This document shows, piece after piece, positions 1 through 8,210 of a stretch of DNA of 52,077 nt (positions are counted from its first letter, which is position 1; each line of letters opens with the position of its first letter). The stretch spans positions 1 to 52,077 of the forward strand of contig CASAUJ010000007.1 of the NCBI GenBank assembly GCA_949118805.1, given 5' to 3'. The stretch comes from an uncultured Clostridia bacterium (GTDB taxonomy: Bacteria; Bacillota; Clostridia; TANB77; CAG-508). The notes below the pieces were generated by a model that worked only from the letters and a program-made list of their open reading frames with translations, was not told the origin of the DNA and searched no databases. A program made the position numbers and the translations under genes.

Positions 1-152
1 GACCAAGAGAAAATATAACATTAGAATGTACAGAATGTAAAAGAAGAAATTACACGACTTCAAAAAATAAGAGAAATAATACAGATCGATTAGAAATCGT
101 TAAATATTGTAAATTTTGCAAAAAACGTACAACACACAAAGAAACTAAATAG
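1..152 (+). CDS. rpmG: 50S ribosomal protein L33 (5' end cut off by window)
   Basis: Reading from base 3 gives 49 residues ending at TAG 150-152. They show the L33 pattern LECTECKRRNYTTSKNK, then YCKFCKKRTTHKET. The two CxxC pairs are the zinc-ribbon cysteines of the zinc-binding L33 type. L33 is a small protein of the large ribosomal subunit. Only the start codon and perhaps one or two residues are missing at the window edge. It lies 28 bases before secE, the usual rpmG-secE-nusG order in Firmicutes, so co-transcription is likely. Family assignment is firm; the exact start is not visible. Confidence 0.95.
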   Translation, partial: PRENITLECTECKRRNYTTSKNKRNNTDRLEIVKYCKFCKKRTTHKETK

Positions 153-180
153 TAGCAAGCTATTTTAAGGAGGAAATAAA

Positions 181-552
181 ATGGCTAATAAAGAAGCAAA
201 GGCAAAAAAAGAAAATAATAAGAACAAGAGAACTTTTTTTAAAGATTTTAAAAGTGAATTGAAAAAAGTAAATTGGCCAACACCAAAGCAATTATTAAAT
301 AATACTGTTGCAGTTATTACCATTGTAATCATTACAGCAGCAATTGTTTTTATATTAGATTTAACATTTGAAACACTAAATAAATATGGTGTAGATAAAA
401 TCAAGGAAGTAATAAAGACAGAAAATGTTACTTCAAATGAAGACACAAACAATACAACAGAAAATAATGTTGAAGGGGAAAATAATACTGTTGAAGGGAA
501 TAACGAAACAGTAGATGATACTAATCATACTTCAGAAAACAACGTAGAATAA
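181..552 (+). CDS. secE: Preprotein translocase subunit SecE with long acidic C-terminal tail
   Basis: SecE clamps SecY in the membrane translocation channel. The core is typical: a lysine-rich cytoplasmic N-terminus, an amphipathic stretch with FFKDFKSELKKVNWPT (about residues 19-34) and one membrane segment at about 42-62. Single-span SecE is usually 60-75 residues long. Here 123 residues are encoded, because about 45 residues rich in Asn, Glu and Thr follow the membrane span, with repeated NNTxEN / ENNVE units. By the usual topology this tail would lie outside the cell. An AGGAGG-type site precedes ATG 181. The gene is followed closely by nusG. The function of the tail is unknown. Confidence 0.95.
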   Translation: MANKEAKAKKENNKNKRTFFKDFKSELKKVNWPTPKQLLNNTVAVITIVIITAAIVFILDLTFETLNKYGVDKIKEVIKTENVTSNEDTNNTTENNVEGENNTVEGNNETVDDTNHTSENNVE

Positions 553-578
553 TTGGAAAAGAGGAGGCCATTCGTAAA

Positions 579-1115
579 ATGTCTCAAAAAGATTATGATA
601 ATGTAGCCAGATGGTATGTGGTTCATACTTATTCTGGATATGAAAATAAGGTAAAAGCAGATTTAGAGAAAACAATAAAAAATAGAGAATTAGAGGAATT
701 CTTTTTTGACATTATTGTTCCAATGGAAGAACAAATTGAAATCAAAGATGGAAAAAGAAAAACTAATTTGAAAAAAGTTTTTCCAGGTTATGTATTAATT
801 AAAATGATTGTAACAGAGGAATCATGGTATATTGTTAGAAATACAAGAGGAGTGACTGGATTCGTAGGATCTGGAACAGATCCAATTCCATTGACTGAAG
901 ATGAAATTAGAAATATGGGATTTGAAGAAGTTCCTATTAATGTGGACTACGAAGTAAGTGAACAAGTACAAGTTATGAATGGACCATTTGAAGGATTTGT
1001 AGGAACCGTTCAAGAAATTAATATGGAAAAACATAAAGTAAAAGTTTTGGTATCTATGTTCGGGAGAGAAACTCCAGTAGAATTAGAATTTTCACAAGTA
1101 CAGAAGATGAAATAG
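579..1115 (+). CDS. nusG: Transcription termination/antitermination protein NusG
   Basis: NusG binds RNA polymerase and affects pausing, termination and coupling to the ribosome. The 178 residues match the family length. The NGN domain begins ARWYVVHTYSGYENKV (about 10-25) and contains the VFPGYVLI strand. The C-terminal KOW domain carries V-NGPFEGFVGTVQEI (about 131-147). A strong GAGGAGG site lies just before ATG 579. It sits between secE and rplK in the conserved order, 26 bases after secE. No unusual features. Confidence 0.97.
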   Translation: MSQKDYDNVARWYVVHTYSGYENKVKADLEKTIKNRELEEFFFDIIVPMEEQIEIKDGKRKTNLKKVFPGYVLIKMIVTEESWYIVRNTRGVTGFVGSGTDPIPLTEDEIRNMGFEEVPINVDYEVSEQVQVMNGPFEGFVGTVQEINMEKHKVKVLVSMFGRETPVELEFSQVQKMK

Positions 1116-1175
1116 GAATACTTAGTATGAAAAATATTAAAATATCAGAAAGAAGAAAGAGGAGGTGCCATTAAA

Positions 1176-1604
1176 ATGGCAGAAAAGGAAATTTCAAATA
1201 TTATTAAATTACAAATTGAAGCTGGAAAGGCATCACCAGCTCCACCAGTAGGACCTGCATTAGGTTCAAGTGGTGTCAATATTATGCAATTTGTGAAAGA
1301 ATTCAATGATAGAACAGCAAATCAACCAGGAATGATAATACCAGTAGTAATTACTGTATACAAGGATAAATCATTTGAATTTATTACAAAAGTACCACCA
1401 GTAGCTGTACTAATTAAGAAAGCAATTAAAATTCAAAAAGGATCTGGAAAACCTAATATGGAAAAAGTCGCTAAAATAACAAAAGCACAAGTAAAAGAAA
1501 TTGCAGAGCAAAAAATGCCAGACTTAAATGCAGCAAGCATAGAAACAGCTATGAGTATGGTAGAAGGAACTGCTAGATCTATGGGAGTAGTAGTAACTGA
1601 GTAA
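1176..1604 (+). CDS. rplK: 50S ribosomal protein L11
   Basis: L11 forms part of the GTPase-associated centre with L10 and L12. The 142 residues fit the family exactly. Seen in the sequence: the N-terminal KLQIEAGKASPAPPVGPALG signature and the C-terminal RNA-binding domain ending in TARSMGVVV. GAGGAGGTG precedes ATG 1176. It is followed after 64 bases by rplA, as in the standard rplK-rplA pair. Confidence 0.98.
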   Translation: MAEKEISNIIKLQIEAGKASPAPPVGPALGSSGVNIMQFVKEFNDRTANQPGMIIPVVITVYKDKSFEFITKVPPVAVLIKKAIKIQKGSGKPNMEKVAKITKAQVKEIAEQKMPDLNAASIETAMSMVEGTARSMGVVVTE

Positions 1605-1668
1605 AAATAAAAAATATAATTATTGGGAGAGTGGATACGAAACTCGTTAGAACCAAGGGAGGTAAAAA

Positions 1669-2352
1669 ATGAAAATATCAAAACGATATGCAGAAAGTGT
1701 AAAATTAGTTGATAAAACAAAGGAATATGAAGCAAAAGAAGCATTAGAAATTATTGAGAAAATGCCAAAAACAAAATTTGATGAAACAGTTGAATTACAT
1801 GTGAAATTAGGTGTTGATTCAAAACATGCAGATCAACAAGTAAGAGGTACCGTTGTATTACCTCATGGAACAGGAAAAACACAAAGAGTATTAGTATTTG
1901 CGAAGGGACCAAAAGCAGAAGAAGCAGAAAAAGCAGGAGCAGATTTTGTAGGAGCAGAAGAATTAATTCCTAAAATTCAAAATGATAACTGGTTTGAATA
2001 TGATGTTATTGTTGCAACACCTGATATGATGGGGGTAGTAGGAAGACTAGGAAAAGTATTAGGACCAAAAGGATTAATGCCAAATCCTAAATCAGGAACT
2101 GTTACAATGGATGTGACAAAAGCAATCAATGAAATCAAATCTGGTAAAGTAGAATATCGTTTAGACAAAACAAACATTATTCATTTAGGATTTGGAAAAG
2201 TTTCATTTGGAACTGAAAAATTATTAGAAAATTATGAAACTGTTATGAATGCTATTATAAAAGCAAAGCCAGCAGCTGCAAAAGGACAATATATTAGAAG
2301 TGTAGCGATTGCTAAAACAATGGGACCTGGAGTTTTTATTAATCAAAAATAA
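1669..2352 (+). CDS. rplA: 50S ribosomal protein L1
   Basis: L1 forms the mobile L1 stalk that helps release E-site tRNA. In many bacteria it represses its own rplK-rplA mRNA. The 227 residues match the family. The signature around residues 115-150 includes MMGVVGRLGKVLGPKGLMPN and PKSGTV. The start at 1669 is set by a GGGAGG site at 1657-1662. The gene is followed by an L10-type leader, so rplJ-rplL can be controlled separately. Confidence 0.98.
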   Translation: MKISKRYAESVKLVDKTKEYEAKEALEIIEKMPKTKFDETVELHVKLGVDSKHADQQVRGTVVLPHGTGKTQRVLVFAKGPKAEEAEKAGADFVGAEELIPKIQNDNWFEYDVIVATPDMMGVVGRLGKVLGPKGLMPNPKSGTVTMDVTKAINEIKSGKVEYRLDKTNIIHLGFGKVSFGTEKLLENYETVMNAIIKAKPAAAKGQYIRSVAIAKTMGPGVFINQK

Positions 2353-2354
2353 AT

Positions 2355-2460
2355 AGAAAACCGAAGACAGTAGGCAAATATAAGTCCTACCGAGGTAGAA
2401 ATAGTGTGATAAAACACTTTTTTCTCCTTGGTAGAAAAGGGTGTTTTTCTACTTCATATA
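2355..2460 (+). promoter_or_regulatory. L10 leader (ribosomal protein leader of rplJ-rplL)
   Basis: The stretch after rplA contains GAAGACAGTAGG, then CCTACCGAGGT, CTCCTTGGTAG and GTGTTTTTCTAC. These paired segments are the hallmark of the Firmicute L10 leader, where the L10(L12)4 complex binds its own mRNA and promotes premature termination. The short stem GTGT..ACAC near 2404-2417 and the U-rich tract before CTCC agree with this. Boundaries are approximate. Recognition is by motif only; a covariance-model scan was not possible. Confidence 0.85.
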
Positions 2461-2534
2461 GAGAAAACCTAAAATATTAGTAGAGTTATTTATTTTTTAT
2501 TTATAAAGAATATTTAGGAGGTGAAAAAAACAAA

Positions 2535-3128
2535 ATGGCAAGTGAAAAAATATTGAATCAAAAGAAAGAAGAAGTAAGTAAATTAGCAGAACAAATGAAA
2601 GAAGCTAAACTAATACTTTTAACAGATTACAGAGGAATTAATGTAACAGATGATACAACATTAAGAAAAGACTTAAGAAATGTAGGTGCTAAATATAGTA
2701 TTATTAAAAATAATATTACAAGAAGAGCTTTAGCAGAATGTGGAATCGAAGGTTTGGAAGAAAAACTAGAAGGACCAACAGCAGTTGTAATGAGTTCAGA
2801 AGACTATTTAGAACCATCTAAAGTGATTTACAACTTTAGTAAAGATAATGAATATTACACCATTAAAGGTGGAGTTGTTGATGGAAAAGTAATGACAGCA
2901 GAAGAAATTATAACATTAGCAAAATTACCATCAAGAGAAACTTTATTATCAATGCTTGCAGGTGCATTACTTGGAAATATTTCAAAAATTGCAGTTGCAT
3001 TGGATCAAGTAAGAAAACAAAAAGAAGAAGCTGGAGAAAAAGTAACTGTTTCAGTACCAGCAGAAGAACCAGTTGTTGCAGAAGAAGCAACAGTAGTTGA
3101 AACAGCTGAAACAACAGAAGAAGCATAA
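2535..3128 (+). CDS. rplJ: 50S ribosomal protein L10, extended C-terminus
   Basis: L10 anchors the L7/L12 dimers on the ribosome stalk. The N-terminal domain is typical (TDYRGINVTDDTTLRKDLR, then YSIIKNN and the GPTAVV segment). The helix that binds L12 lies at about 140-165. The protein is 197 residues long, about 25-30 more than the usual 165-175. The extra part is an acidic tail of Glu, Val, Ala and Thr after residue 165. An AGGAGGTG site lies before ATG 2535. The preceding leader probably gives autogenous control. Confidence 0.97.
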   Translation: MASEKILNQKKEEVSKLAEQMKEAKLILLTDYRGINVTDDTTLRKDLRNVGAKYSIIKNNITRRALAECGIEGLEEKLEGPTAVVMSSEDYLEPSKVIYNFSKDNEYYTIKGGVVDGKVMTAEEIITLAKLPSRETLLSMLAGALLGNISKIAVALDQVRKQKEEAGEKVTVSVPAEEPVVAEEATVVETAETTEEA

Positions 3129-3190
3129 GCTTCAAAATAAAAATAAAATAAGGTAGTGAACGAATAATCACTAGAAAGAGAGGATTTAAA

Positions 3191-3562
3191 ATGGAAAAAA
3201 TAGAAAAATTAATAGAAGAAATCGATAGCTTAACAGTTGTTGAATTAGCAGATTTAGTAAAAGCAATCGAAGAAAAATATGGAGTATCAGCAGTAGCTGC
3301 TGCTGCACCAGTAGCTGGAGGAGCTGCAGCAGGAGCTGCGACAGAAGAAAAATCATCATTTGATGTAGTATTAACAGATGCAGGAGATCAAAAAATTAAA
3401 GTTATCAAAGTAGTTAGAGATGCTACAGGATTAGGATTAAAAGAAGCAAAAGACTTAGTAGATGGAGCACCAAAAACAGTAAAAGAAGGAGTAGCAAAAG
3501 AAGAAGCAGAAGACTTAAAAGCTAAATTTACTGAAGTAGGAGCAGTTGTAGAATTAAAATAA
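3191..3562 (+). CDS. rplL: 50S ribosomal protein L7/L12
   Basis: L7/L12 is the multicopy stalk protein that recruits translational GTPases. The 123 residues have the N-terminal dimerisation part (LTVVELADLVKAIEEKYGV), an Ala/Gly hinge at about 35-52, and the conserved C-terminal domain (VIKVVRDATGLGLKEAKDLV). It follows rplJ by 62 bases and is closed by a clear terminator. Confidence 0.98.
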   Translation: MEKIEKLIEEIDSLTVVELADLVKAIEEKYGVSAVAAAAPVAGGAAAGAATEEKSSFDVVLTDAGDQKIKVIKVVRDATGLGLKEAKDLVDGAPKTVKEGVAKEEAEDLKAKFTEVGAVVELK

Positions 3563-3573
3563 TAATAAAAAAG

Positions 3574-3602
3574 AAACAAGCCTAAAATGCTTGTTTTTTT
3601 TT
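3574..3602 (+). terminator. Rho-independent terminator after rplL
   Basis: An 8-bp stem AAACAAGC / GCTTGTTT with a 7-base loop is followed by a run of T. It ends the ribosomal protein operon. Confidence 0.9.
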
Positions 3603-3639
3603 CGTAAAATAGTAAAATAAAAGAAGGAGGGGAAATATC

Positions 3640-4744
3640 ATGAAAAAATATAATATTAGTGAATTTGAACAATATAAAATAGATGAAATATTGACACAGT
3701 TAAGAAGAGAAAAAGAATTTTCAAAATTAGATGAATTGGATGAAGCATATTATATTTATCATGAATTAGGAAAAGCATATAAAGGAAATACAGAATTTGT
3801 TCTGACCAATATCGATACAGAATATGAAGAAAAGAAAGAAATGTATGGAAAGAAAACTGGTGAGGATGGAAAAGCAATTTGTACTAACATGAGTACAGCT
3901 TTTGCAGAAGCATTACTACAAAATGGTATAGAAGCAGAAATTATAAAAGAAGATGGTGAATTACCTCATGTTGATACAATTTTTAGAACGAGTGATGGAA
4001 AAAAATATTTTGCAAATTTAATAAGAGATATTCATAGAATACAAACAGGAATGAGAGTACGAAGTTTTGGAAAGGCAAGTAGAATTTTAGAAATTATAAT
4101 GAAAAAACAGAATCGAATGGATTATTTTAGAAAGTTAACAGAAAAGTATGGAGATTTAGAAGAAGTAACAAAAGAAAAAATAGAGGAATTGGATAGAAAG
4201 TTTAATTTTTGTTCCAAAGGAATGTATACAGAAGATGTGTTTAAAATGATAATGGATGAAGTAGAAGATCAAAAACAAATTGAGATATTTTTTGGAACAA
4301 GTGATCCAGAACAGTTAGTTGAAAAAAAGATAAATTTTGCTATGAATATTATAGGAATTGCTAATAAACATGGAAAAGAGAAAAGAGAAAATAGGATATG
4401 GAGAAGGAATTAAATATTATTTACAGTTACAGAAGAATATGCTGACAGATGAAGAGAGAAAAAAATACATTCATTTTATACAAGGTTATAGAATAGAAGA
4501 TGGTAGAAAAATGCCAGAAGCAATTATTATTTTATTAAGAGACATTGGAAATAAATATTATCGTTATGATGAAGAGGAGAAGAAATTTTTAGAAGTAGAA
4601 GATATTGAAGAAATAAAGCAATTAGATATTCAATATAATGGCGAAGAGAAGAATACATTAAAAAGAGAAACTAAGCAACTTAATATTCTTATTGAGAACT
4701 TAGAAAAAAGATTTGATAGGGAAGAGAATGAGCATGAGAAATAA
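3640..4744 (+). CDS. Transglutaminase-like protein of unknown role, two overlapping frames (+1 shift)
   Basis: The first frame (3640-4413) encodes 257 residues with a plausible transglutaminase-like core: AICTNMSTAFAEALL with Cys81, then PHVDTI with His110 and Asp112, then a D-containing strand near 126-130. The second frame (starting at 4358 or upstream, to 4744) continues with a charged helical tail beginning GYGEGIKYYLQ. The two frames overlap by about 55 bases and differ by +1. This suggests one protein of about 367 residues. Within the overlap the first frame has an in-frame AGG at 4393-4395. Skipping its A gives GGA glycine and enters the second frame. This resembles the CGG sites elsewhere, but here the site is not fixed by a conserved motif. 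It could also be a simple indel, or two genes. Substrate unknown. A GAAGGAGGGG site precedes ATG 3640. Confidence 0.55.
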
Positions 4745-4765
4745 AATGAAAAATTAAAAATACGA

Positions 4766-4793
4766 AAAACAAGCTATTTAGGCTTGTTTTTTT
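4766..4793 (+). terminator. Rho-independent terminator
   Basis: The stem AAAACAAGC / GCTTGTTTT with a 7-base loop is followed by T residues. It lies between the preceding gene and gatC. Its T tract may overlap the -35 box (TTGTTT 4784-4789) of a weak promoter whose -10 is TATAAT 4807-4812. Confidence 0.85.
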
Positions 4794-4843
4794 GGGAAAA
4801 AAAGTATATAATAAAGCAAATTGAAATTAGGAGATGAGATAAG

Positions 4844-5131
4844 ATGCAAGTGAGTAAAGAAGAGATTTTACATATCGCAAATTTAGCCCATTTAAACTTA
4901 GAAGAAGATGAAATTGATACTTATATAGTACATTTACAAGACATCTTAAATTTTGCTAATATTGTAAATAATGCCCCGATTGAAAATTTAGATATTACAA
5001 TAGGAAGTAATGAAGCCAAAAATGTATTTAGAAAAGATGAAATAAAGATGTTTGAAGATACAGAAAGTTTATTGCAAAATGCAGTAACACAAGAACAAAA
5101 TATGTTTAAAATACCAAAAGTAATTAACTAA
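4844..5131 (+). CDS. gatC: Asp-tRNA(Asn)/Glu-tRNA(Gln) amidotransferase subunit C
   Basis: GatC is the small subunit of the GatCAB amidotransferase, which converts misacylated Glu-tRNA(Gln) and Asp-tRNA(Asn). It acts as a belt joining GatA and GatB. The 95 residues show the family start (SKEEILHIANLAHLNLEEDE) and the short C-terminal region with RKDE. It is first in the order gatC-gatA-gatB and has a GGAGATGAG site before ATG 4844. Confidence 0.96.
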   Translation: MQVSKEEILHIANLAHLNLEEDEIDTYIVHLQDILNFANIVNNAPIENLDITIGSNEAKNVFRKDEIKMFEDTESLLQNAVTQEQNMFKIPKVIN

Positions 5132-5183
5132 TAAATTTAACTACATCTATATTAGAAATCAATAGATTCAAGGAGGAAAATAG

Positions 5184-6653
5184 ATGAATATTACAGAATT
5201 AACCGTACATGAATTGAAAGAGAAACTAGAAAATAGAGAATTAACCATATTAGATATAACAAAAGCCTACAAAGATCGTATAGAAGAAAAAGAAAATGAG
5301 GTACAAGCATTTGTAACAATCTTAACAGAACAAGCAATGGAACAAGCGAAAGAATTACAAGAAAAAGTGGAAAAAGGAGAAATAGAAGGAAATTTTGCAG
5401 GAATTCCAATTGGAATAAAAGATAATTTATGTACAAAAGGAATAAAGACAACTTGTAGTTCAAAAATGTTAGAAAATTTTGTAGCACCTTATGATGCTAC
5501 TGTTGTTGAAAAATTAAATGAGGAAAATATCATTAATTTAGGAAAATTAAATATGGATGAATTTGCCATGGGAGGTTCCACAGAATATTCATACTTTAAA
5601 AAAACAAGAAATCCATGGAATTTAAATAAAGTGCCAGGAGGATCGTCAGGAGGAAGTGCAGCAGCAGTAGCTGCAGGATTAGTTCCATGGGCTTTAGGAT
5701 CTGATACAGGAGGATCTATCAGACAGCCAGCGAGTTTTTGTGGAGTGGTAGGATTAAAACCAACTTATGGATTAGTATCTAGATATGGATTGGTAGCTTT
5801 TGCCTCTTCTTTAGATCAAGTAGGCCCAATTACAAAAGATGTAAGAGATGCAGCAATGTTATTAAATATTCTTGCAGGATATGATGAAAAAGATACAACT
5901 TCAAGTAAAAGAGATAAAGTGGATTATACAAAAGCTTTAAAAAATGAAGTAAAAGGTTTGAAAATAGGCGTTCCAAAAGAATTCTTTGGAGAGGGAATTC
6001 AAAAAGAAGTAAAAGAATCTTTAGAACAAGCAATTGAAAAATATAAAGAATTAGGAGCAGAAGTAGAAGAATTTTCATTAGACATTTCTCAATATGCATT
6101 GGCTGCTTATTATATTATTGCTTGTGCAGAAGCAAGTTCAAATTTAGGAAGGTTTGATGGAATTCGTTATACTTATCGTACCCCAGAATTTAATAGTTTA
6201 AAAGAGATCTATAAGAAGTCTAGAAGCGAAGCTTTTGGGGCAGAAGTAAAAAGAAGAATTATTCTAGGAACTTATGTATTGTCTTCTGGATATTATGATG
6301 CTTATTATAAAAAAGCACAACAAGTACGAACCTTAGTAATGAATGAATTTAATAAAGGATTTGAGAAATATGATGTAATTCTAACACCAACTTCACCAAC
6401 TGTTGCTTTTGATATTGGTTCCAAATCCAATAATCCTTTAGAAATGTATTTGGCAGATATTTGTACTGTTTCTGTTAATGTAGCAGGACTTCCAGGAATT
6501 TCTATTCCATGTGGAGTAGATCAGGAAGGAATGCCAATTGGAATGCAACTGATCGGAAATAAATTCGGTGAAGAAACAATATTAAAGGTAGCTTATGCTT
6601 TTGAACAGGAAATTAAATTTAGAGAAAATTATAAACCTGAATTTAAATCATGA
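5184..6653 (+). CDS. gatA: Asp-tRNA(Asn)/Glu-tRNA(Gln) amidotransferase subunit A
   Basis: GatA hydrolyses glutamine to provide ammonia for transamidation. The 489 residues are the family length. The amidase signature is complete: Lys79 in GIPIGIKDN, Ser154 in PGGSSGGSAAA and Ser178 in SDTGGSIRQP form the Ser-cisSer-Lys triad. An AGGAGG site precedes ATG 5184. The gene ends with TGA (6651-6653), showing that TGA is a normal stop here. gatB follows after 55 bases. Confidence 0.98.
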   Translation: MNITELTVHELKEKLENRELTILDITKAYKDRIEEKENEVQAFVTILTEQAMEQAKELQEKVEKGEIEGNFAGIPIGIKDNLCTKGIKTTCSSKMLENFVAPYDATVVEKLNEENIINLGKLNMDEFAMGGSTEYSYFKKTRNPWNLNKVPGGSSGGSAAAVAAGLVPWALGSDTGGSIRQPASFCGVVGLKPTYGLVSRYGLVAFASSLDQVGPITKDVRDAAMLLNILAGYDEKDTTSSKRDKVDYTKALKNEVKGLKIGVPKEFFGEGIQKEVKESLEQAIEKYKELGAEVEEFSLDISQYALAAYYIIACAEASSNLGRFDGIRYTYRTPEFNSLKEIYKKSRSEAFGAEVKRRIILGTYVLSSGYYDAYYKKAQQVRTLVMNEFNKGFEKYDVILTPTSPTVAFDIGSKSNNPLEMYLADICTVSVNVAGLPGISIPCGVDQEGMPIGMQLIGNKFGEETILKVAYAFEQEIKFRENYKPEFKS

Positions 6654-6708
6654 TTTTAAAAAAATAAAATCATTAAAAGGGAATTTAATATCCCAAAAGG
6701 AGGAAAAA

Positions 6709-8148
6709 ATGGCAAAAGAAGATTATGAAATCGTAATAGGATTAGAAGTTCATGCAGAATTGTCTACAAAAACAAAAATATTTTGTTCTTGTCCAACTAA
6801 ATTTGGAGCAGCACCTAATACGCAAACTTGTCCTATTTGTATGGCTATGCCAGGTACTTTACCAGTATTAAATGAAAAAGTAGTAGAATATGCAGTTAAA
6901 GCAGGATTAGCAACCAATTGTGAAATTTCAAGAGATAGTAAAAATGATAGAAAAAATTACTTTTATCCAGACTTACCAAAAGCTTACCAAATTTCACAAT
7001 TTGACAAACCACTTTGTGAACATGGCTATATAGAAATTGAAACAGAAAGTGGAAAAAAGAAAATACGATTAACTAGAATTCACATAGAAGAAGATGCTGG
7101 AAAGCTAAATCATGATGAATTTGGGGGAGGAAGTCTAGTGGATTTAAATCGAGCAGGGGTTCCTCTTATAGAAATTGTTTCAGAACCAGATATTCGTAGT
7201 AGTGAAGAAGTTGAAAAATATCTAAGAAAATTAAAATCAATTTTAGAATATATCGAAGTTTCTGATTGTAAAATGCAAGAAGGATCTTTAAGAGCTGATG
7301 TCAATGTTTCTATTCGAAAAAAAGGAGATACTAAATTTGGTACACGTACCGAAATGAAAAATATGAATTCTTTCCGAAGTATTACAAGAGCAATTGAGTA
7401 TGAAGTAGATCGACAAATTGATGTGATAGAAGAGGGAGGAAAGATAGAACAAGAAACATTAAGATGGGATGAAGTATCAGGAAAAACTTTTTCTATGAGA
7501 GATAAAGAAGATGCACAAGATTATCGTTATTTTCCTGATCCAGATTTAGTAGCAATTAAATTATCAGAACAATATATTGAAGATATTAAAAAGACTTTAC
7601 CAGAATTGCCAGAAAGCAGAAAACAAAGATATTTAGAAGAATATAAATTAACAGAAAAAGATGCGAATTTAATTACTTCATCTAAGTATTTATCAAATTT
7701 ATTTGAAGAAGCAATTCAAGTATGTCATAATCCAAAGGCAGTAAATAATTGGATCATATCAGATATCTCAAGAATTTTAAATGAGACAGAAATGGAACCA
7801 ATTGAAATTCCTTTTGATAGTAAGCAATTAGGAAAATTAGTTCTTTTAATTGATCAAGGAACCATAAGTTCTAGTATTGGAAAAAAAGTATTAGTAGAAT
7901 TGTTTGAGAATCCAAGAGATCCAGAAGAAATTATAAAAGAAAAGGGATGGATTCAAATTTCTGATGAAGGAGCCATTCAAGAAGTGGTATCCAAAATATT
8001 AGAGGCAAATCCTCAATCGGTGGCTGATTATAAAGGAGGAAAAGACAAGGCGCTAGGTTTTTTAGTAGGCCAAGCAATGAAAGAAACAAAGGGAAAAGCA
8101 AATCCTCAAATGTTAAATAAAATGTTTTTAGAAGAATTAAAGAAGTAA
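6709..8148 (+). CDS. gatB: Asp-tRNA(Asn)/Glu-tRNA(Gln) amidotransferase subunit B
   Basis: GatB binds the misacylated tRNA and catalyses phosphorylation and transfer to the amide. The start is taken at ATG 6709, because AGGAGG lies just upstream and the protein then begins AKEDYEIVIGLEVHAEL, as the family does. Length is 479 residues. The zinc-ribbon cysteines appear in FCSCPT and TCPICM. The catalytic cradle contains FYPDLPKAYQISQFD. The C-terminal YqeY-like tail ends in NPQMLNKMFLEEL. It is last in gatCAB. Confidence 0.97.
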   Translation: MAKEDYEIVIGLEVHAELSTKTKIFCSCPTKFGAAPNTQTCPICMAMPGTLPVLNEKVVEYAVKAGLATNCEISRDSKNDRKNYFYPDLPKAYQISQFDKPLCEHGYIEIETESGKKKIRLTRIHIEEDAGKLNHDEFGGGSLVDLNRAGVPLIEIVSEPDIRSSEEVEKYLRKLKSILEYIEVSDCKMQEGSLRADVNVSIRKKGDTKFGTRTEMKNMNSFRSITRAIEYEVDRQIDVIEEGGKIEQETLRWDEVSGKTFSMRDKEDAQDYRYFPDPDLVAIKLSEQYIEDIKKTLPELPESRKQRYLEEYKLTEKDANLITSSKYLSNLFEEAIQVCHNPKAVNNWIISDISRILNETEMEPIEIPFDSKQLGKLVLLIDQGTISSSIGKKVLVELFENPRDPEEIIKEKGWIQISDEGAIQEVVSKILEANPQSVADYKGGKDKALGFLVGQAMKETKGKANPQMLNKMFLEELKK

Positions 8149-8169
8149 AAATTAGAAACGAATAAAAAT

Positions 8170-8203
8170 AAAGTGCATTTCCAAGCAAGAAATGCACTTT
8201 TAT
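8170..8203. terminator. Bidirectional terminator between gatB and the pilin-like gene
   Basis: An 11-bp perfect stem AAAGTGCATTT / AAATGCACTTT with a 9-base loop has T on one side and A on the other. It serves converging genes. Confidence 0.85.
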
Positions 8204-8210
8204 TATTTAA

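Noticed and set aside
165..452. Minus-strand open frames opposite secE, rplJ, gatA and similar genes
   Set aside because: They mirror real genes, lack ribosome sites and have low-complexity Leu/Phe-rich sequence.
6651..6653. TGA read as an amino acid
   Set aside because: gatA ends with TGA at the expected length, and no conserved gene contains in-frame TGA.
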